A stretch of DNA of 64,000 nucleotides, taken from NCBI RefSeq assembly GCF_015240255.1, contig NZ_CP061205.1, positions 1,323,501 to 1,387,500 of the forward strand, written 5' to 3'. Position numbers and translations under genes: made by a program. This document shows positions 43,787 through 52,377 of the stretch, in pieces (the first letter of the stretch is position 1; each line of letters starts with the position of its first letter). Source of the DNA: Kordiimonas pumila (GTDB lineage: Bacteria > Pseudomonadota > Alphaproteobacteria > Sphingomonadales > Kordiimonadaceae). The notes below the pieces were generated by a model that worked only from the letters and a program-made list of their open reading frames with translations, was not told the origin of the DNA and ran no database searches.

Positions 43787-44910
43787 GCGGTCTCCCCTTT
43801 TACGGGGAAAAGCGCATCAAGTGTGGCTTGCTGCTCTTTTTGGTATGCGGTAAAAACATCTTGGCCGTCCAGCGCAAGCGCCGCTAGCTTTTCGCGGTTT
43901 TGTGCCAGATCCAGCAAGCCTTCGCAGAGGCTGGCGATTGTATCGTGATTGTGGTGTTCGGCGCTGGTTTTTATGCCTGCCATAGCATCTTTGGTTGCAA
44001 TCAGCGCTTTGCCGTATGCAAGCGCCTCAACCGACTTTATCTTTAACCCCGTTCCGCCAAGGTTAGGGTTCAGAATAATATCCATGTCTTGATAAAAAGC
44101 TTCCGGGCTTTCTACAAAACCGTGTTTGGTAAATGGCATGTTTTGGGCTGGGGCACTGGTGCTAACGGCGCCAGCCAGTTCAATCTCTACATGCTCTAAT
44201 ATATCAGGTCTGATAGATATTTCCTGCCACAGGGCTTCGAGCGCAAACTGGTTTATGGGGTTGTTGCTTGCCAGATACCCGGCTTTCAGCTTTGGGCCTG
44301 TTGCTGTGCGTGCGGGTAGAAAACTGCTGGGCATATAGTGCCCGACCACAGCTACACTGCGTTCGCTCATGCTGCGAAAAACTTCGGCTTCTTGCGATTG
44401 AATGGCAAGCACCGTATCTGCCCGCCTTAAAGCCTTGGTTTCCTCGCGCACCGAGGTTGAGTACCAGCTTGCTTCCAGACCATCATTTTTCAGGCTTTTA
44501 TGCCGGTCAGCAAACATATCATGTGTATCAAGATATTTGGGAATACCAGCGGGGACATCTTCCAGCCAGCGGCTGAACCAAACATAATTTGCGAGGCAGA
44601 TATCAATTTTCCAGATGTTTAAAATACGTTTCGCTATTTCACCCACTTCAGGCACGTACCAGTCATCTATCAGGTGGTGGTGGCGACGCGACTTTTTCTT
44701 AAAAGCAGGGTTGTGGGGCACAATATAAACATGCTCCCAAGTGCGGCGCATGGCCAGTTCCTGTTCTTCTGTTAGTCCTTCAAGCCCGCCGTATATAAAG
44801 TGGATTTCATAGCCGCGTTTTTGCAGTGTTCGGCACAGGGTGTAAACACGGGCGCGGTTGCCGTGATTTTGCGGGTGCGATGGAATAGGGGATGTAACAA
44901 GAATCTGCAT
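43783..44910 (-). CDS. Glycosyltransferase family 4-like
   Basis: 375 residues from ATG 44910 (a longer frame to 44928 is less likely). MQILVTSPIPSHPQNHGNRA at the N-terminus is the usual GT4 acceptor-side loop, and ILNPNLGGTGLKIKSVEALA with YGKALIAT is the donor-binding signature near residue 300. No membrane segment. It is first in a three-gene operon with overlapping ends. Confidence 0.8.
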   Translation of the reverse strand: MQILVTSPIPSHPQNHGNRARVYTLCRTLQKRGYEIHFIYGGLEGLTEEQELAMRRTWEHVYIVPHNPAFKKKSRRHHHLIDDWYVPEVGEIAKRILNIWKIDICLANYVWFSRWLEDVPAGIPKYLDTHDMFADRHKSLKNDGLEASWYSTSVREETKALRRADTVLAIQSQEAEVFRSMSERSVAVVGHYMPSSFLPARTATGPKLKAGYLASNNPINQFALEALWQEISIRPDILEHVEIELAGAVSTSAPAQNMPFTKHGFVESPEAFYQDMDIILNPNLGGTGLKIKSVEALAYGKALIATKDAMAGIKTSAEHHNHDTIASLCEGLLDLAQNREKLAALALDGQDVFTAYQKEQQATLDALFPVKGETA

Positions 44911-45007
44911 AATGTCCCAGTGGTGCAATCATAGCTGTGCGCGATTTCAGGTGAAGATAGGCACCGGCGCGCTTAAAGGCAAAAGATTTTGCGTGGCATG
45001 CCTTGCC

Positions 45008-45997
45008 CTAACGGTCTTTCAGGAAATTCCATGCGTGGGCTACCATGTCATCAAGGCTTGGATACAGAGGTTCCCAGCCAAGGTGTTTCCGGGCCTTTGA
45101 ACTGTCTGCGACCAGCACAGCCGGGTCGCCCGCACGGCGGCCTTCTTCCACAACGGCAAAGTCAGTGCCTGTAACCCGCTTCGCTGATTCGATTACCGCC
45201 CGAACAGAAAAGCCATTGCCGGTCCCAAGGTTAAAAGCATCGTAAAAGCCTTTTGTGCTGCCAAGTGCAAGCAGGTGTTCAAGTGCTTTTACATGGGCAG
45301 ATGCCAAGTCGCATACATGGATATAATCGCGTATACATGTGCCGTCTGGTGTGCCGTAATCTGTGCCAAACACTTTTATGCTCGAGCGCTTGCCGCTTGC
45401 TGCCTGCAAAACAAGCGGAATAAGATGTGTTTCAGGGTCGTGCAGTTCGCCTGTTTTGCCCTCTGGGTCAGAGCCTGCGGCGTTAAAGTACCTGAGGGCA
45501 ATGGCATCAAGCGCGCCGGTTGCGGCGGTATCACGCAGCATACATTCAACCGCCCATTTGCTTTCGCCGTATGGGTTGATCGGCTTTTTAGGCAGGTCTT
45601 CACTAAGGGTGGCAACAGTTTCCTGCTGGCCGTATACAGCGGCGGTGGAGGAAAAAACTATCGGCCTGATGCCGTGCTCGGTCATGGCTTCCAGCAAACA
45701 AAGTGTGCCGCCGGTGTTGTTGCTGTAAAACGCAAGCGGGTTCACCACACTTTCCCCGGCTTCGATAAAAGCCGCAAAATGAATCACTGCATCGATTTTA
45801 TGCTGGGTGAATATTTCATCAAGAAGTGCTCTGTTTTGAATATCACCTTCAATAAACAGGCTATTTTCAGGAATGCTGCTTTTATGACCATTTGATAAGT
45901 TATCGAGTATGATGGATTCAAAGCCGCTTGTCTGCAGCGCCCTGACTGTATGGGAGCCAATAAAACCAGCGCCGCCCGGTATCAGAACAGTTGTCAT
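45008..45997 (-). CDS. galE: UDP-glucose 4-epimerase
   Basis: 329 residues. NAD-binding GGAGFIGSHTVRAL near residue 8, FSSTAAVYGQQE with the catalytic Ser, YGESKWAVE with the Tyr-x-x-x-Lys pair, and RYFNAAGSDPEGKTGE. It interconverts UDP-Glc and UDP-Gal (or the GlcNAc forms), supplying galactose-type donors to the neighbouring glycosyltransferases. Divergent from the GT4 gene at 46171 across a 173-base promoter region. Confidence 0.9.
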   Translation of the reverse strand: MTTVLIPGGAGFIGSHTVRALQTSGFESIILDNLSNGHKSSIPENSLFIEGDIQNRALLDEIFTQHKIDAVIHFAAFIEAGESVVNPLAFYSNNTGGTLCLLEAMTEHGIRPIVFSSTAAVYGQQETVATLSEDLPKKPINPYGESKWAVECMLRDTAATGALDAIALRYFNAAGSDPEGKTGELHDPETHLIPLVLQAASGKRSSIKVFGTDYGTPDGTCIRDYIHVCDLASAHVKALEHLLALGSTKGFYDAFNLGTGNGFSVRAVIESAKRVTGTDFAVVEEGRRAGDPAVLVADSSKARKHLGWEPLYPSLDDMVAHAWNFLKDR

Positions 45998-46170
45998 AAA
46001 TCCATTGCCCGATCAATTGTATTTGGTTCAGATGGCAGACATAAAGCCTTGGTAATTTCTGTCAAGCTTATGTGCAGATATTGCTGCTTGGTGCAGCAAG
46101 TCATTGCACTTGACCGAATTTTTCGCTAACTGCGTGCTTAAGCATTTTATAAGAGTAGTAGGGGGCATGG

Positions 46171-47397
46171 ATGCAGATCCTGTTTGTTCATAATAATTTT
46201 CCGGGCCAATATAAGCGTATTTCCGAGTATTTGAAGGATAAGCCCGGATTTAGAATGACGGCCGCTACTCTTGAGGGGAACAAGCAGCCTTCCAAGCTGA
46301 TCAAGGCGCGTTACAAGCCGCACCGGGAAGCAACCAAAGGGGTTCACCCTGCGCTGGTGTCAAGCGAACGCGCTGTTCTTATGGGGCATGCCGCCTATTC
46401 AGGGCTGTTGCCACTAAAGCAAAAAGGCTTCAAGCCTGATATTATATTGTCGCATTCTGGCTGGGGGGCATCGCTGTTTTTAAAAGACCTGTTTCCAGAC
46501 GCAAAACTGCTAACCTATTTTGAATGGTATTATCACTGCCACGGTAGCGACGGCGAATTTTTCCGCAGTGAACCATACGGCCCCAACGAAGAATTACGCC
46601 TTCGTATGAAAAATACGCCGATTCTGCATGATTTGGCAGCGATGGACTGGGGCCAAAGCCCAACACAGTTCCAGCATGGTAAACTGCCGGCCATTTTTAA
46701 AAAGAATGTCTCTGTGCTGCATGACGGTGTGGATATTGACTTCTTCTCGCCAGCAGAAGGGGCCAAAATCAAGGTGAAAGATGGTAAAGTGCTAACAGCG
46801 AATGACGAGGTTATAACCTATGTTGCGCGCGGAATGGAAGATTACCGTGGCTTCCCGCAGTTTATGGAGGCTGTATCTGTTTTACAGAAGCAGCGGCCAA
46901 ACCTGCATGTGGTGATTCTCGGCAGTGACAGGGTGGCTTATGGCTCTGCCCGGCCTGACGGCAAAAGCTTTAAAACATGGGCGCTAGAGACTTTCGAGTT
47001 CGACCACAGCCGCCTGCATTTCATGGGCCTGCAACCTCTGGCATATATGCGGGACATGCTGCGCCTTACGTCAGCGCATATTTATCTTACAGCGCCGTTT
47101 GTGCTTTCCTGGTCCCTGATGGAGGCCATGAGTACAGGTGCGCTGATTGTTGGCTCAGACACAGAACCGCTGCACGAAGTTGTGACACACGGTGAAAATG
47201 GCCTTCTGGTGCCTTTCTTTGAGGTTGATAAACTTGTCAGTCAAGTAAATCAGGTGCTGGACACTAAAAATGATTACAATGATCTGCGCACAAAGGCGCG
47301 ACAAACGATTGTTGAGGCCTATTCAACGCATGATTTGCTGCCAAAATATAAAGAGTTGATCGAAACTGTTGCAAATGGGTCACACATAACGACCTGA
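46171..47397 (+). CDS. Glycosyltransferase family 4
   Basis: 408 residues. MQILFVHNNFPGQYKRISEY at the start; VLHDGVDIDFFSP and VARGMEDYRGFPQFMEAV in the hinge, then LTAPFVLSWSLMEAMSTGAL with GSDTEPLHEVV as the donor-nucleotide site (Glu-rich motif). GGGGG precedes the ATG. It stands just upstream of the large RTX gene, 235 bases away, and could act on the glycan that anchors or decorates it. Confidence 0.85.
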   Translation: MQILFVHNNFPGQYKRISEYLKDKPGFRMTAATLEGNKQPSKLIKARYKPHREATKGVHPALVSSERAVLMGHAAYSGLLPLKQKGFKPDIILSHSGWGASLFLKDLFPDAKLLTYFEWYYHCHGSDGEFFRSEPYGPNEELRLRMKNTPILHDLAAMDWGQSPTQFQHGKLPAIFKKNVSVLHDGVDIDFFSPAEGAKIKVKDGKVLTANDEVITYVARGMEDYRGFPQFMEAVSVLQKQRPNLHVVILGSDRVAYGSARPDGKSFKTWALETFEFDHSRLHFMGLQPLAYMRDMLRLTSAHIYLTAPFVLSWSLMEAMSTGALIVGSDTEPLHEVVTHGENGLLVPFFEVDKLVSQVNQVLDTKNDYNDLRTKARQTIVEAYSTHDLLPKYKELIETVANGSHITT

Positions 47398-47494
47398 ACT
47401 CCATTTTTTTATGGGGCAGGTAAACTGTACTATTGAAATGACACTGCAAGAGTGATGTTGTTGCGAAGAAAGTAGTTGAGGTGTTTGATTTGCC

Positions 47495-47533
47495 TTGACT
47501 ATTGAGACACTGACGATAATTATGCTGTTGACA
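47495..47533 (+). promoter_or_regulatory. Candidate promoter(s) of the large RTX gene
   Basis: TTGACT at 47495-47500 with TAATTA at 47517-47522 (16-base spacer) makes one plausible promoter; a perfect TTGACA at 47528-47533 could start a second but lacks a good -10. The leader to the ATG at 47632 is about 100 bases. Confidence 0.4.
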
Positions 47534-47631
47534 TTAATAGTGTTCTCCCATTAGAGAGAGTGCTATGGGGGCTTTCAGACTATCTAGTTCGTGCCTCAAT
47601 AAATATTAGGTTGCTTTTCAGGAGGATAACT

Positions 47632-50223
47632 ATGGCAACGTTTTTCGGTTCAAGTTTAAATGATACCATCCAAGGCACGATCGACGCTGATCTGCTGGAT
47701 GGTGGTCCAGGCGGGGTAGATGTCCTTTCTGGTGGTGACGGTAATGATACTATCCGTGGTGGTGGTGCTGGTACGCGTGTTGAAGGTGGTGACGGCGACG
47801 ACACAATCACTGGTCCAGTAGGTGCTGGTGCCACATTGGTCGCTGATGATGCTGCCGGAGCATCAACGCTTCTTGGCGGCGCAGGTAATGATACTATCAC
47901 CGGTTCTGTTGGTCAGGATACTATTGACGGCGGCGCTAATGACGACGACATCAGCGGCGGCAACGGCGACGATTCGCTTGTTGGTGGTGCAGGTGATGAT
48001 GTCCTGAATGGCGGCGAAGGTAACGACGACATCGATGGCGGCCTTGGTAATGATAGCATCAATGGCGGTAACGGCGATGATGTGCTTGCTGGCGGTAACG
48101 GCGACGACACTATCGCTGGTGGTGCTGGTAACGATGACATTAATGGCGACGGTATTGCTAATAACGGTACAGCGGACGTTGCAGTCTTCTCTGGCGACAT
48201 TGATACAACTCAAGCAGATCTTTCTGCATCTGTTACAACAACAGCTGGTGGTACAGACACTCTGTCTTTTATTGAGATCATCTCTGCTGACAACGTAACA
48301 ATTACACTGAACTCAGGTACAGGATTTGATTTCACATCAGGTTATGCTGATACAATGCCAAACGGTGACGGCGATAGTGCTGCAAGTTCTGCAACGCATC
48401 CGATCGACCTTTCTGGTGATCTTCACCAGTTTGACGGCGTGGTTACAGTAACATCAGACACTGGCGGTGCTGGTATCGCGGACGACGAATATACAATCAC
48501 ATCTATTGGTGGCACTGCGGTTACAGCTACTTCTACAACTGTTACACTTGCTGACGGCTCTGTTGTTACAATCAACGATCTTCAAGTTGCTGACGGTACA
48601 ACGAACATTACGTTGAACCCATCTGCTTCATACGATCTGACATCTGAAGACGACACTGTTGAGTTTGATGTTGTTCTCGAAGATTCTAACGGCGACGAGC
48701 TTACTATTACAGTTACTGTAACTGTAAGTGAAGACGGCGAGCTGTATGCGCAGGCTACTGGTTCAAAACTTACTGGCGATGACGGCGCCGATACGCTGCA
48801 TGGTGCAGCAGGCGCTGATACACTGATCGGTGCTAATGGTGATGATTCACTCATCGGCGGCGCTGGCAACGACCAACTGCTCGGCGGTAACAACAATGAT
48901 ACGCTCCTCGGTGGTGCTGGTAACGACTACGGTAACGGCGGTAACGGTGATGATATCGTTGACGGCGGTAACGGCGACGACACATTCTACGCTGGCTCTG
49001 ATGATACTGGTGACGATGCTCTTCGTGGTGGCCTCGGTGCTGACCTTCTTGCTGGTGGTGCTGGTAACGACACTATCGTTGGTGGCGGTTCAACAACCGC
49101 TAGCCTTTGGGTTGCTGCAGATAGCACAGCAGCGCTCGGTTCTGGTGCTGACACTCTCTACGGCGGTGCTGGTAACGATGCTATCGTGCTTGGCAACTGG
49201 GATACAACAGGTAACGACGTTGTAGAATTCGGTGACGCAGCTAGTGCAACTGACGTTCTGGATGCTGGCAGTGTTGCTTGGGCAGGCGATGGCAACGATA
49301 CTGTTGTTGGTGGTGGCGGTAACGACACTATCGGTGGCGGTTCTGGTAACGATTCTATCGAAGGCGGTAACGGCGACGATCTTATCTACGGCGGTGCTAA
49401 CGGTGACGATTACATCGAAGGTAGTTCAGGCAATGATACAGTCTTCGGCGGCGCTGGTGAGGATGAAGTCTACGGCGGCAACGACGATGATGTCCTGTTC
49501 GGTGGTACTGGCGATGACTATGTTAGCGGCGGCAACGGCGATGATGAAATCTACGGCGGTGCTGACGATGGTGAAGATGAAATCGACGGTGGCAACGGTG
49601 ATGATGAAATCTACGGCGGTGCTGGCAACGATGATATCGACGGCGACGACGGTGACGATGTTATCTTTGGTCAAGACGGTGAAGATGACATCGACGGTGG
49701 TGCTGGTAACGATGACATCGACGGCGGTGCTGGTAATGATGATCTCTTAGGCAGTGCTGGTGATGATACTATCGCTGGCGGTGATGGAAATGATACTATC
49801 GACGGCGGTACTGGTAATGATGATGTTGACGGCGGTGATGGTAACGACACAATTACTAATGCTGGTGGCAATGACGATCTTTCTGGCGGTGCTGGTAACG
49901 ACACAATTACTGGTAGTGGTGATGACACGATCAATGGTGGTGCCGGTAATGACTCGCTTGTAGCTGGTGGCGGCGATGAAGTGTTTGTCTTTGAAACAGG
50001 TACTGGCGATGACGTGATTAACGGCTTCTCTATTGGTGATGACGTACTTGACCTAAGGGCAATTGCTGGTTCCATTGATACTTATGCCGAGCTGTCGGCT
50101 GTAACTACTGAGAGTGATGGTAATATTATTATCGTAATCGGTGATGATAGTATTCAGCTTCTTGGTGTTACGCTCTCTAATCTACAACTTGCGTTTAACG
50201 CTGGTGATGTTCTGCTTAACTAA
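47632..50223 (+). CDS. Large RTX surface/secreted protein (S-layer candidate)
   Basis: 863 residues from ATG 47632, with a strong AGGAGG-type site just upstream. About 15-180 and 380-790 are RTX repeats (GGDGNDTIRGG, GGNGDDSLVGG and so on). About 180-375 is a beta-rich, Thr/Val-rich insert resembling cadherin-like or VCBS domains (VEFDVVLEDSNGDELTITVT). The last 60 residues (DDVLDLRAIAG, then NAGDVLLN) resemble C-terminal type I secretion signals. No enzyme domain. GGT, GCT and AAC codons dominate, unlike neighbours, which points to very high expression. ABC transporter and adaptor genes follow at once, then glycan genes, an order like rsaA-rsaD-rsaE of Caulobacter. Confidence 0.8.
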   Translation: MATFFGSSLNDTIQGTIDADLLDGGPGGVDVLSGGDGNDTIRGGGAGTRVEGGDGDDTITGPVGAGATLVADDAAGASTLLGGAGNDTITGSVGQDTIDGGANDDDISGGNGDDSLVGGAGDDVLNGGEGNDDIDGGLGNDSINGGNGDDVLAGGNGDDTIAGGAGNDDINGDGIANNGTADVAVFSGDIDTTQADLSASVTTTAGGTDTLSFIEIISADNVTITLNSGTGFDFTSGYADTMPNGDGDSAASSATHPIDLSGDLHQFDGVVTVTSDTGGAGIADDEYTITSIGGTAVTATSTTVTLADGSVVTINDLQVADGTTNITLNPSASYDLTSEDDTVEFDVVLEDSNGDELTITVTVTVSEDGELYAQATGSKLTGDDGADTLHGAAGADTLIGANGDDSLIGGAGNDQLLGGNNNDTLLGGAGNDYGNGGNGDDIVDGGNGDDTFYAGSDDTGDDALRGGLGADLLAGGAGNDTIVGGGSTTASLWVAADSTAALGSGADTLYGGAGNDAIVLGNWDTTGNDVVEFGDAASATDVLDAGSVAWAGDGNDTVVGGGGNDTIGGGSGNDSIEGGNGDDLIYGGANGDDYIEGSSGNDTVFGGAGEDEVYGGNDDDVLFGGTGDDYVSGGNGDDEIYGGADDGEDEIDGGNGDDEIYGGAGNDDIDGDDGDDVIFGQDGEDDIDGGAGNDDIDGGAGNDDLLGSAGDDTIAGGDGNDTIDGGTGNDDVDGGDGNDTITNAGGNDDLSGGAGNDTITGSGDDTINGGAGNDSLVAGGGDEVFVFETGTGDDVINGFSIGDDVLDLRAIAGSIDTYAELSAVTTESDGNIIIVIGDDSIQLLGVTLSNLQLAFNAGDVLLN
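47690..49990 (+). repeat. RTX nonapeptide coding repeats in two blocks
   Basis: Two blocks (about 47690-48165 and 48775-49990) of 27-base in-frame units coding GGxGNDxxx. They are very similar at DNA level within the second block (GGTGCTGGTAACGA recurs), so recombination between units could change length. They also create long spurious open frames on both strands. Confidence 0.8.
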
Positions 50224-50249
50224 GCTGAGTTATTATCTAAAGAATACGG

Positions 50250-50275
50250 AAAGGGAGGCTTTTGCCTCCCTTTTT
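50250..50275 (+). terminator. Rho-independent terminator after the large RTX gene
   Basis: AAAGGGAGGC at 50250-50259 pairs with GCCTCCCTTT (from 50264), loop TTTT, then a U run. Partial read-through would set the ratio between abundant RTX protein and its transporter. Confidence 0.85.
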
Positions 50276-50529
50276 CTTTGTCTGCGTTTTAATGCCGCAG
50301 GAAAAACAGCAGGAACAGCGTAGCAAATACGGTAAGGCAGGGTTTATGTCGACTACGGTGTTTTAGGATGTGTATGAATGTGTATGAAGGCCCATGTTTG
50401 TGGTTGTGATAGCAGGGCATTCATGCTTATGTCGGGTCGACACCGTTTCTGACCTATGCTATTGAGGCAACCATATCAAGCTGGCGTACAGCGAGCGGTA
50501 GTATTTACAGCGTAATCGAGGGTATCTGT
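50276..50529 (+). other. Intergenic region upstream of the type I transporter gene
   Basis: With the terminator this completes a 306-base gap. Two GTCGAC sites and a repeated GTGTATGAA are seen; no gene is visible. A promoter for the transporter is expected near TTGAGG at about 50461 but is not convincing. Confidence 0.3.
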
Positions 50530-52377
50530 ATGGCGCTTATTGAAGACTATAAACGTGAAGAGCATGCGTTTAGAAAGACCCTAAAGACAGCGGTTGGCTT
50601 TTCTCTGATCTCAAATGTTTGCATGTTGGCCATGCCTGTTTTTATGTTTCAGGTTTACGACCGGGTTTTGATGTCGCGTAATATGGAAACGCTTTTTGCG
50701 CTGGCGATTTTTGCCCTTGTTATTTTGATCGTTTATGGCTTTTTTGATTATGTGAAAAACGCACTCCTTATTAAAGCTGCTACCCGTATGGAGGCTAACC
50801 TTTCAGGCCTTATTCTTGCGGGGGAACTGGCGCGGTCAGTGGATTCTAACGCACAGAGTGTGCGTGACCTTGCCAGCCTGAAGCAGGTGGCAACATCGCC
50901 AGCTTTTTCATCGCTGTTTGACCTGCCTACATTCCCACTTTACCTGCTTTTGCTGTTCTTAATTCACCCGGTTCTGGGGGCCGCTGTTATTGTTGGTGGC
51001 GGAATTATTCTTTTTATTGGTGTGTGGGGTGCGCGTGTAACTTCCGTTCTTAATAAAGACCATCTGGAAGCTGCGACATCAGCTAGCCGCTCACTTGAAA
51101 TGCATCTGTCTTCGCAAGAACTTATTAAAGCACAAGGTCTTTACAAAGAAGCGGTTTCAGAATGGGGCCACAAGTACGGTGAGCAGCTTGAACGGCAGGT
51201 TGAATCCTCTACTAAAATGGCAGCTTTTGCCGGCGCCAGTAAAGCAACGCGGCAGATCGTACAGGTTGCGCTTATTGCGACCGGTGCATTTTTGGTGCTT
51301 ATTGATCATGCAACAGGTGGTGTTATTTTTGCGGCAGCCATGATTGGTGGCCGCGCACTTATGCCGGTTGAAGCTGTTGTTGGAAGCTGGCGCACCCTTG
51401 TGCAGGCTTACGACGTGCGGGCGCGTCTCATGACACGGCTTGAAGATATTAACTTGCCTGAAAACAGAACACAGTTGCCGTCGCCGTCTGGCGCGATTGG
51501 TATTGAGCGCGTGGTTTATGTGCCGCGCCCTGGTGCGCAGCCTATTATCAAGGGTATTTCTGGCAAGATTCGTTCGGGTGAAATTGTCGCGATCATCGGG
51601 CCATCTGGCGCTGGTAAATCGACCTTGGCAAAAATGCTGGTCGGCTATCTGCAACCCTCATCAGGCATGGTAACGCTTGACGGGCAGGATATTAATACGT
51701 GGGACCCAACGGCACGAGGCCAGCATATTGGCTATATGCCCCAGCAAATTAGCTTTTTTAATATGACTGTGCGTGAAAATATTGCGCGCATGCGGGTGGA
51801 TGACCCACCAGAGCTGGCGATACATGCCGCAAAACTTGCGGGTGTCCACGAGCTTGTTATGTCGCTTCCTGACGGTTACGATACCGTTATTTCCCGTAGT
51901 GGCTTTCAGCCGTCCGGTGGTCAGTCACAGCTTATTGCTTTGGCGCGTGCATTTTATGGCATGCCAAAAGTACTGATTCTTGATGAACCAAATGCCGCAT
52001 TGGACCAGCAAGGTGAAAACACCTTCCACAAAGCCTTGAGGCTTGCGAAGAAAAATAAAATTACCACTATTATTGTAACCCAGCGTCCTAGTGTGCTGCA
52101 GTTTGTAGACAAAGTCATGGTGATGCAGGCGGGTATTGTTAAAGAATACGGCGATAAAGACACGGTTTTGAAAAGCGGCGCTGTAAGCACAAAAAATCAG
52201 GCCGCAATCCAGAAGGCGGCGGCAAGCAACAAACCCGCACCCACGAATGGTGCGGCGGGTGCAAAAGCTGCAACACCTAAAGAAAAACCTCAAGCGTCGA
52301 AAGAAAGTTCTGCACCACAAAAACCGCAACAGCCAGATAGCGGCGTGCCTGCTACAGAAACAAAAGGGGAAGCATGA
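50530..52377 (+). CDS. Type I secretion ABC transporter (PrtD/RsaD type)
   Basis: 615 residues. About 1-300 is the membrane domain; there is no N-terminal C39 peptidase-like domain. About 330-555 is the ATPase: Walker A IIGPSGAGKSTLAKML, signature PSGGQSQLIALARAF, Walker B VLILDEPNAALD. The switch residue, normally His, is Gln518 (IIVTQRPSVL). A 60-residue tail rich in Ala, Lys, Pro and Gln follows the ATPase and looks disordered. It exports RTX proteins with the adaptor encoded next (overlapping ATGA) and a TolC-like channel not in the window. The preceding RTX protein is the likely main substrate. Confidence 0.85.
   Translation: MALIEDYKREEHAFRKTLKTAVGFSLISNVCMLAMPVFMFQVYDRVLMSRNMETLFALAIFALVILIVYGFFDYVKNALLIKAATRMEANLSGLILAGELARSVDSNAQSVRDLASLKQVATSPAFSSLFDLPTFPLYLLLLFLIHPVLGAAVIVGGGIILFIGVWGARVTSVLNKDHLEAATSASRSLEMHLSSQELIKAQGLYKEAVSEWGHKYGEQLERQVESSTKMAAFAGASKATRQIVQVALIATGAFLVLIDHATGGVIFAAAMIGGRALMPVEAVVGSWRTLVQAYDVRARLMTRLEDINLPENRTQLPSPSGAIGIERVVYVPRPGAQPIIKGISGKIRSGEIVAIIGPSGAGKSTLAKMLVGYLQPSSGMVTLDGQDINTWDPTARGQHIGYMPQQISFFNMTVRENIARMRVDDPPELAIHAAKLAGVHELVMSLPDGYDTVISRSGFQPSGGQSQLIALARAFYGMPKVLILDEPNAALDQQGENTFHKALRLAKKNKITTIIVTQRPSVLQFVDKVMVMQAGIVKEYGDKDTVLKSGAVSTKNQAAIQKAAASNKPAPTNGAAGAKAATPKEKPQASKESSAPQKPQQPDSGVPATETKGEA

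Noticed and set aside
47863-48213. Long minus-strand frame rich in Val, Ile and Thr, and other long frames in both strands of the large RTX gene
   Set aside because: They are shifted readings of the 27-base RTX repeats; no start context, and composition mirrors the repeat.
49300-49990. Tandem repeats that could suggest a CRISPR array or satellite
   Set aside because: Units are in frame, vary by codon and encode RTX motifs; there are no constant repeats with unique spacers.
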